64,000 nt of DNA. Source: Comamonadaceae bacterium. Its GTDB lineage: Bacteria; Pseudomonadota; Gammaproteobacteria; Burkholderiales; Burkholderiaceae_C. Shown here one piece after another: positions 59,125-64,000 of this stretch. Made by a program: the position numbers and the translations under genes. The stretch is from contig CANFOS010000013.1 in assembly GCA_947448735.1 (NCBI GenBank), positions 18,397 through 82,396 on the forward strand, written 5' to 3'. The notes beneath the pieces are model-generated. The model searched no databases and was not told the origin of the DNA. It saw only the letters and a program-made list of their open reading frames with translations. Position 1 is the stretch's first letter, and every line of letters begins with the position of its first letter.

Positions 59125-60558
59125 TCACCCATGCTTCACCGCCACAGTCTTTAGCGTCGTGAACCCAAGCAGCGCCTCAAAGCCCTTCTCCCGTCCGTAG
59201 CCTGACGACTTCACCCCGCCAAACGGCAGTTCTACCCCGCCGCCGGCGCCGTAGTTGTTGATGAAGACCTGGCCTGCTTGGACTTTTTTGGCCATGCGGA
59301 ACTGGCGTGCGCCGTCTTGTGTCCAGACGCCTGCGACCAGTCCGAATGCGGTGGCGTTGGCCAGCTCGATGGCGTGCGCTTCATTTTTAAAGCTCATGGC
59401 ACAGAGGATTGGGCCAAAAACCTCTTCTTGTGCCAGGCGGTGCATCACGGGCACGTCGCGCAGCAAGGTGGGGGCCTGGTAAAAGCCGGTGTCAGGCGCC
59501 TCGTCAACGATCTGGCCTTGCGCGACCATGGCGATACCGGCGACTTGCGCATCGCTTAAAAAGTCCCACACCCGCTGCTGCTGGCTTTGGCGGATCAGGG
59601 GGCCCACGTCCAAATCCATCGCTGCGGGGCCGACGCGCAGGGCTTCAAAGGCCACGCCCAGGCGCTCCAACAAGGGTTCGTAAATGCTTTGCTCTACCAG
59701 CAGCCGGGAGCCAGCCGAGCAGGTTTGCCCGGCGTTTTGCACGATGGCGTTGATGAGGGTGGGGATGGCCTCGTCAAGATTGGCATCGGCAAAAACGATC
59801 TGCGGGCTTTTGCCACCCAGTTCCAGCGTCACCGGGCAGTGGCGCACGGCAGCGACTTGTTGAATCAGGGTGCCCACCGATGGGCTGCCGGTAAAGCTGA
59901 TGTGGTCAATTCCGTCATGCCGCGCCAGCGCGTCGCCGACCTCGTGGCCATAGCCGGTGACGATGTTGATCGCCCCGGCTGGAAAGCCGACCTCTGCCGC
60001 CAATTGCGCCACGCGGATGAGTGAAAGGCAGGCGTCCTCACTCGGCTTGACCACGCACACATTGCCCGCCGCCAGCGCGCCGCCCACGCTGCGGCCAAAA
60101 ATCTGCATCGGGTAGTTCCACGGAATGATGTGGCCGGTCACGCCGTGCGGCTCGCGCCAAGTCATGACGCTGTAGCCATTCAGGTAGGGCAGGGTGTCGC
60201 CATGCAACTTGTCGCACGCGCCTGCGTAAAACTCAAAATACCTGGCCAGGGCGGCGGCATCTGCACGCGCTTGCTTGACGGGTTTGCCGCAGTCGCGCTG
60301 CTCCAGCAGGGCCAGCTCATCGGCGTGCTCGGTAATTTTGTTCGACAGTCGCATCAACAGCCGGCCACGCTCAGCAGCGGGGATGTGCTGCCACACCAAG
60401 TCAAAGCAGTCGCGTGCAGCGGTGACGGCGGTGTCCATGTCGGCCGCGTTGCTGCGCTGAATCTCGTCAAACACCTGGCCGTCAGACGGGTCGATGACGG
60501 GGATGGTTTTGCCGGAAGAAGAGGGCACGCAGGCGTTGGCGATGTAGTTGAGTTGCAT
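59125..60558 (-). CDS. NAD(P)-dependent aldehyde dehydrogenase (betaine-aldehyde dehydrogenase-like)
   Basis: This 477-residue enzyme has IPWNYPMQIFGRSVGGALAAGN, VTLELGGKSPQ (catalytic Glu) and QNAGQTCSAGSRL (catalytic Cys), and ends LGFTTLKTVAVKHG. ATG 60558 (MQLNYIANACVPSS) gives the family length. It is divergent from the Rieske oxygenase and upstream of the SDR. A role in oxidising an aromatic or aliphatic aldehyde in the same pathway is plausible. Confidence 0.9.
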   Translation of the reverse strand: MQLNYIANACVPSSSGKTIPVIDPSDGQVFDEIQRSNAADMDTAVTAARDCFDLVWQHIPAAERGRLLMRLSNKITEHADELALLEQRDCGKPVKQARADAAALARYFEFYAGACDKLHGDTLPYLNGYSVMTWREPHGVTGHIIPWNYPMQIFGRSVGGALAAGNVCVVKPSEDACLSLIRVAQLAAEVGFPAGAINIVTGYGHEVGDALARHDGIDHISFTGSPSVGTLIQQVAAVRHCPVTLELGGKSPQIVFADANLDEAIPTLINAIVQNAGQTCSAGSRLLVEQSIYEPLLERLGVAFEALRVGPAAMDLDVGPLIRQSQQQRVWDFLSDAQVAGIAMVAQGQIVDEAPDTGFYQAPTLLRDVPVMHRLAQEEVFGPILCAMSFKNEAHAIELANATAFGLVAGVWTQDGARQFRMAKKVQAGQVFINNYGAGGGVELPFGGVKSSGYGREKGFEALLGFTTLKTVAVKHG

Positions 60559-60902
60559 GGGCCTATTTTGCGCCAAAAAACCCAAAAACAGCCGTTCAGG
60601 GGTCGTTTTCAGGTATCAATATAGCCCCTAGGCCCATTAAAACCTGCGCGAGCAGCTCCTGAATGAATAGCAAAGACAGGTCAGCCGTCAATGGCTTGGC
60701 CATGGTACACAGCATAGCCCGGCTGGCGCTGGCCGGCACCGCTTGGCCCTTGCCGATGGTTGACGCCTGACCGCGCAGGCAAAACATCACCATAATGGTC
60801 AGGTGACAGCCAAAGGACAGGCAAACGAGCGTCAGACTGCCGTGAGCGGCTATTCCGCCAACTGCGGCACCGCAGCATGAAACCGATGACAAGATACCCG
60901 CC
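60559..60902. other. Divergent intergenic region of ALDH and Rieske oxygenase genes
   Basis: These 344 bases separate two divergent catabolic units and must hold both promoters. No confident -35/-10 pair or operator was found. There is no gene; the frames in the track are shadows. Confidence 0.6.
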
Positions 60903-62189
60903 ATGAACATGATCATTGACACGTCAGCTTTGAAAAAACCGGATATACCTTCAGCCCACGACGCGGTGGTGCATTTTCCGCACCCTGATGGCTCGCGTGT
61001 GCCGTACAAAGTGTTCAGCTCGCAGGAGGTGTATGAGCGCGAACAAGAGAAGATTTTTCGCGGTCCGACCTGGAGCTTTGTCGCGCTTGACTGTGAACTG
61101 CCCAACACCCACGACTACAAAAGCACCTTTGTGGGGGACACGCCCGTGGTGGTGACCCGCAGACCTGACGGGGGTCTGGCCGCATGGGTCAACCGCTGCG
61201 CGCACCGAGGTGCCCTGGTCTGCCGCAACGCCCGGGGCAATGCTGCGCTGCACACCTGCGTGTACCACCAGTGGAGTTATGACACCGCCGGCAATTTGCA
61301 GGGCGTGCCCTTCAGGCGCGGACAAAAAGGCGTGCCCGGTATGCCGCCTGACTTCAATCTGGCTGACCACGGCATGCGGCAACTGCGCGTGGCCAGTTAC
61401 AAAGGCATGGTGTTTGCCAGCTTCAGCGACGAAGCGCCAGCGCTCGAGACCTACCTGGGCGAGCTGATGTGCAGCTGGATAGACCGTGTCATGTGCAAAC
61501 CCATCGTTTACCTGGGCTGCACCCGCCAGTACGCCAAGTCAAACTGGAAGCTGTATTACGAAAACGTCAAAGACCCGTACCACGCCAGCCTGCTGCACAT
61601 GTTTCACACCACCTTCAACATCTTCAGGGTCGGCATGAAGGCGCGCGCCATCCCCGACCCGGTTGGCGGCATGCACAGCATCATCACCGCCACCAAAATA
61701 GACGACCAGGACACAGCCGCCGCTTACAAGCAGCAGGCCATTCGTTCGATGGACGACGGCTTTACCCTGGAAGATGACAGCGTGCTGGGCTTTATTCAGG
61801 AACACGACGAGGCCTGTACCAACCACATTCAGGCGTTGTTTCCGCAAGGTGTTTTGCAGCAGATTCACAACTCTCTGGTGGCGCGGCAAATTTTGCCCAA
61901 GGGACCTGACCAGTTTGAGCTGGTGTTTCACTTTTTTGGCTACGCTGACGATAGCCCAGAGCTGCGGGCGCTGCGCATCAAGCAGGCCAACCTGGTCGGT
62001 CCGGCGGGCTACATATCGATGGAAGACACCGAGGCGACCGAGTTGGTTCAGCGCGCGACCTTGCGTGACCCGGACGTCAACACCGTTCTGGAGCTGGGCC
62101 GCAGCGACCCCAGCCGCACCGACACCATGATCAGCGAAAACATGCTGCGCCAGTTCTGGGTTGGCTATCAAAAAATGATGGGGTATTGA
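60903..62189 (+). CDS. Rieske aromatic-ring-hydroxylating oxygenase, large subunit (NagG-like)
   Basis: This 428-residue protein has a Rieske 2Fe-2S site (C99-A-H101 in NRCAHRG; C119 and H122 in CVYHQW) and a mononuclear iron site in ENVKDPYHASLLH (D224, H227, H232). The run CxYHQWxYxxxGxLQGVPFRRG and the subunit sizes resemble salicylate 5-hydroxylase NagG more than benzoate-type oxygenases. The small subunit follows. No ferredoxin or reductase gene is adjacent, so electrons must come from elsewhere. Confidence 0.87.
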   Translation: MNMIIDTSALKKPDIPSAHDAVVHFPHPDGSRVPYKVFSSQEVYEREQEKIFRGPTWSFVALDCELPNTHDYKSTFVGDTPVVVTRRPDGGLAAWVNRCAHRGALVCRNARGNAALHTCVYHQWSYDTAGNLQGVPFRRGQKGVPGMPPDFNLADHGMRQLRVASYKGMVFASFSDEAPALETYLGELMCSWIDRVMCKPIVYLGCTRQYAKSNWKLYYENVKDPYHASLLHMFHTTFNIFRVGMKARAIPDPVGGMHSIITATKIDDQDTAAAYKQQAIRSMDDGFTLEDDSVLGFIQEHDEACTNHIQALFPQGVLQQIHNSLVARQILPKGPDQFELVFHFFGYADDSPELRALRIKQANLVGPAGYISMEDTEATELVQRATLRDPDVNTVLELGRSDPSRTDTMISENMLRQFWVGYQKMMGY

Positions 62190-62231
62190 TGAAATTGGCA
62201 CACCCCCGTTGCAGCTCACGTCGTGTAGCCG

Positions 62232-62282
62232 CCTCCCCCCTTGCAGGGGCGACCGCTGCAGCCCGGCAAAGCCGGTTCCGCG
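62232..62282 (+). repeat. Two-hairpin intergenic repeat, copy 2
   Basis: CCCC-TTGCA-GGGG is followed after 13 bases by CCGGC-AAA-GCCGG and TTCCGCG. It matches the element at 35911-35960 on the other strand, with compensating changes in the stems. It lies between the oxygenase large and small subunit genes. Confidence 0.65.
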
Positions 62283-62318
62283 CCGTCACTTGAATAAGAA
62301 TTTGCTGGAGTTATCTGC

Positions 62319-62810
62319 ATGAATGCCATAGTGCCAAACATCAGTATTCAGTTGTGGTTTGAGATTTACCAGCTGCAAGAGCGCTATTGCGCGGCAGTTG
62401 ATAACGACCGCCTTGAAGAATGGGCCAGCCTGTTCACCGAAGACTGTCTGTACGAAATCGTGCCCAAAGAAAATGCCGATGCAGGCCTGCCCATCGGCCT
62501 GATTTACTGCGACAACCAGCGCATGCTGCGCGATAGGGTGCTGTCGCTGCGTCATGCCAGTATTTACGACGCGCACACCAACCGCCACATGACATCGGGC
62601 TTGACGATTCAGCCGGTTGACAGCGACACGGTCACCGCCGAGTCAAGCTACGTTGTGATTCAAACCCGCAGCAATGGCGAATCGTTTGTCTACCAGGCCG
62701 GTCGCTACCTTGACCGCATTGTGCGCACGGCCGAAGGCTGGCGCTATCAGCAACGCCGGGTGGTGTACGACACGCTGCGGGTACAAACATTGCTTGCCAC
62801 ACCGATATAA
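62319..62810 (+). CDS. Ring-hydroxylating oxygenase small (beta) subunit
   Basis: This 163-residue protein of the SnoaL-like beta-subunit family has WFEIYQLQERYCAAVDNDRLEEWASLFTEDCLYEIVP near the N-terminus and GRYLDRIVRTAEGWRYQQRRVVYDT near the C-terminus. It forms the alpha3beta3 oxygenase with the upstream product. The size is close to NagH. It is separated from the alpha gene by a repeat-bearing 129-base gap, longer than usual. Confidence 0.9.
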   Translation: MNAIVPNISIQLWFEIYQLQERYCAAVDNDRLEEWASLFTEDCLYEIVPKENADAGLPIGLIYCDNQRMLRDRVLSLRHASIYDAHTNRHMTSGLTIQPVDSDTVTAESSYVVIQTRSNGESFVYQAGRYLDRIVRTAEGWRYQQRRVVYDTLRVQTLLATPI

Positions 62811-62997
62811 GTCCGTTTCCACCCTGCCGATGGCAGCATCCACGGGCCTTCAATTGATGGGTTGCCGATGAATGCGGGAATGCCATGATTTTTTTTGATG
62901 GGTTTCCCGTGAAAATACAGGATTCAATTCGCACAGTTTTGTGTCAACTGATCCTGCGAGTGACTAAACTTTCTACTTTCAGCCCTAAAGGTAACCC

Positions 62998-63885
62998 ATG
63001 AAATTCTCAACCCTGATGACCGCCGCACTGTTGTGCACAGGCCTGGCTGCCACAAGCGCCAGCGCTCAAACCCTGAAAAAAATTGCTGACGCCAACAAGA
63101 TCACGGTCTCATACCGCGAGGCATCGGTGCCTTTCAGCTACCTGATTGGCTCCAGCAAAGCAGTGGGGTTTTCGGTCGAACTGACGGAAGCCATCATTGA
63201 CGATGTGCGCAAAAAGATCCAAAAACCTGACTTGCAAATCGCCTACATGGCCGTCACATCGCAAAACCGCATCCCACTGCTGGTCAATGGCACTTATGAC
63301 CTGGAGTGCGGCTCGACCACCAACAACTCCACCCGTGCCAAAGACGTCAGTTTCAGCACCAATTTCTTCTACACCGGCACCCGTCTTTTGACCAAGAAAA
63401 CATCCGGCATCAAAAACTATGCGGACCTGGCCAAAAAGACGGTGTCCAGCACCACCGGCACGACCAACGCGCAGGTCATTCGCAAGTACAACACCGACAA
63501 AAATCTGGACATGCAGCTGATTCTGGGCAAAGACCATGATGACTCGCTGCTGCTGGTTGAAAGCGATCGCGCGGTGGCTTTTGCCATGGACGACATCTTG
63601 CTGTTTGGTCTGCGTGCCAACTCCAAGAACCCTGCGTCGCTGGAAGTGGTGGGCGACTCGCTGCAAGTCGAGCCCTACGCTTGCATGGTGCGCAAGGACG
63701 ACCCTGAGTTTAAAAAACTGGTCGACGACACCATCAACCGCATGATGAAGTCGGGTGAATTCGCCAAGCTGTACACGAAATGGTTTGAATCACCGATCGT
63801 GCCAAAAGGCGTGAACCTGGCATTGCCCATGTCGCCAGAGCTCAAAGCTAACCTGCAAGCGACCAGCGACAAGCCCGCGCTGTAA
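62998..63885 (+). CDS. GltI-type amino-acid ABC transporter substrate-binding protein
   Basis: This 295-residue periplasmic receptor has a signal peptide (TLMTAALLCTGLAATSASAQ) and the glutamate/aspartate-receptor pattern (VSYREASVPFSYLIGSSKAVGFSVELTEAII, ECGSTTNNSTRAKDVSFSTNFFYTGTRLL). The membrane components are not in the window; they may follow beyond base 64000. It is downstream of the oxygenase genes and may be independent of them. Confidence 0.88.
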   Translation: MKFSTLMTAALLCTGLAATSASAQTLKKIADANKITVSYREASVPFSYLIGSSKAVGFSVELTEAIIDDVRKKIQKPDLQIAYMAVTSQNRIPLLVNGTYDLECGSTTNNSTRAKDVSFSTNFFYTGTRLLTKKTSGIKNYADLAKKTVSSTTGTTNAQVIRKYNTDKNLDMQLILGKDHDDSLLLVESDRAVAFAMDDILLFGLRANSKNPASLEVVGDSLQVEPYACMVRKDDPEFKKLVDDTINRMMKSGEFAKLYTKWFESPIVPKGVNLALPMSPELKANLQATSDKPAL

Positions 63886-63965
63886 TTGAGCCGGTGACCA
63901 GCACGCCCAGCATCACTGAAACCGTCGGTGTTCTGGGTTTTGGCCAATCAATATTTGCACTGGCT

Positions 63966-63982
63966 GCTATTTAAAAAATAGC
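63966..63982. repeat. 17-bp palindrome GCTAT-N7-ATAGC, copy 2
   Basis: GCTATTTAAAAAATAGC follows the receptor gene, with GGCTGCTAT at its left, the mirror of the copy after recR (ATAGCTGCTC). It appears to be a dispersed intergenic repeat. Confidence 0.55.
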
Positions 63983-64000
63983 GAATCAGTTCCGGCTCAA

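Overview
The window looks like chromosomal DNA of a betaproteobacterium, most likely Burkholderiales and close to the Comamonadaceae. The reasons are the dnaX-ebfC-recR order beside a small SRP RNA gene, four Bug/TctC-type tripartite tricarboxylate receptors, many small clusters for organic-acid and aromatic catabolism, and short palindromic intergenic repeats. This placement is an inference from gene content; no rRNA or tRNA gene, CRISPR array or intact insertion sequence was seen.

Layout. (1) 1-6.1 kb, visibly GC-richer than the rest: a partial aconitase-family gene divergent from a GntR/FCD regulator, an isocitrate-lyase/PEP-mutase-family lyase, an SDR, a tricarballylate-dehydrogenase-like flavoprotein, a Bug receptor and a flavin-reductase-like protein. 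(2) 6.2-14.7 kb: a second, functionally parallel organic-acid cluster read in both directions from about 10 kb. It has two Bug receptors, an old-yellow-enzyme reductase fused in frame to an isochorismatase-like hydrolase, another ICL/PEPM lyase, a LeuC/LeuD-like hydro-lyase pair and a GntR/FCD regulator. (3) 14.9-33.2 kb: an accessory, defence-like island. It holds three PIN toxin modules, a HIT protein coupled to an SBD-HNH nuclease of the phosphorothioate-DNA restriction type, a frameshifted WYL regulator, an HTH-nucleotidyltransferase, a NERD-helicase with a coupled hydrolase, a DUF3857/transglutaminase protein, and a 7-kb operon of membrane proteins centred on a membrane-anchored caspase-like protease.

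(4) 33.5-52.7 kb: mostly core genes. These are ffs, dnaX (with an A AAA AAG slippery site that should yield a gamma form), ebfC, recR, a MAPEG protein, a Tat-exported ABC receptor, mltD, gloB, a methyltransferase, rnhA, an RND efflux pair, the molybdenum-cofactor genes moeA-mobA-moaA, and an operon with an M48 protease and a lipoprotein. (5) 52.7-53.06 kb: an intergenic stretch with 13 copies of AGCCAT. (6) 53.06-58.2 kb: a lower-GC catabolic cluster with a Bug receptor, an exported isochorismatase-like hydrolase, a type I extradiol dioxygenase, an FAH-family hydrolase, an FMN reductase and a LysR regulator. (7) 58.2-63.9 kb: an SDR and an aldehyde dehydrogenase divergent from a salicylate-5-hydroxylase-like Rieske oxygenase alpha/beta pair, then a GltI-type amino-acid receptor.

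The strongest candidate for an undescribed system is 25.9-33.2 kb. A caspase-like protein with three N-terminal membrane segments and one near its C-terminus sits between two related four-pass, coiled-coil DUF4407-like proteins. Upstream in the same operon are a zinc-ribbon/multi-pass/OmpA-domain protein and a small basic protein, mostly with 4-base start/stop overlaps. A small exported protein converges on the operon from the other strand.
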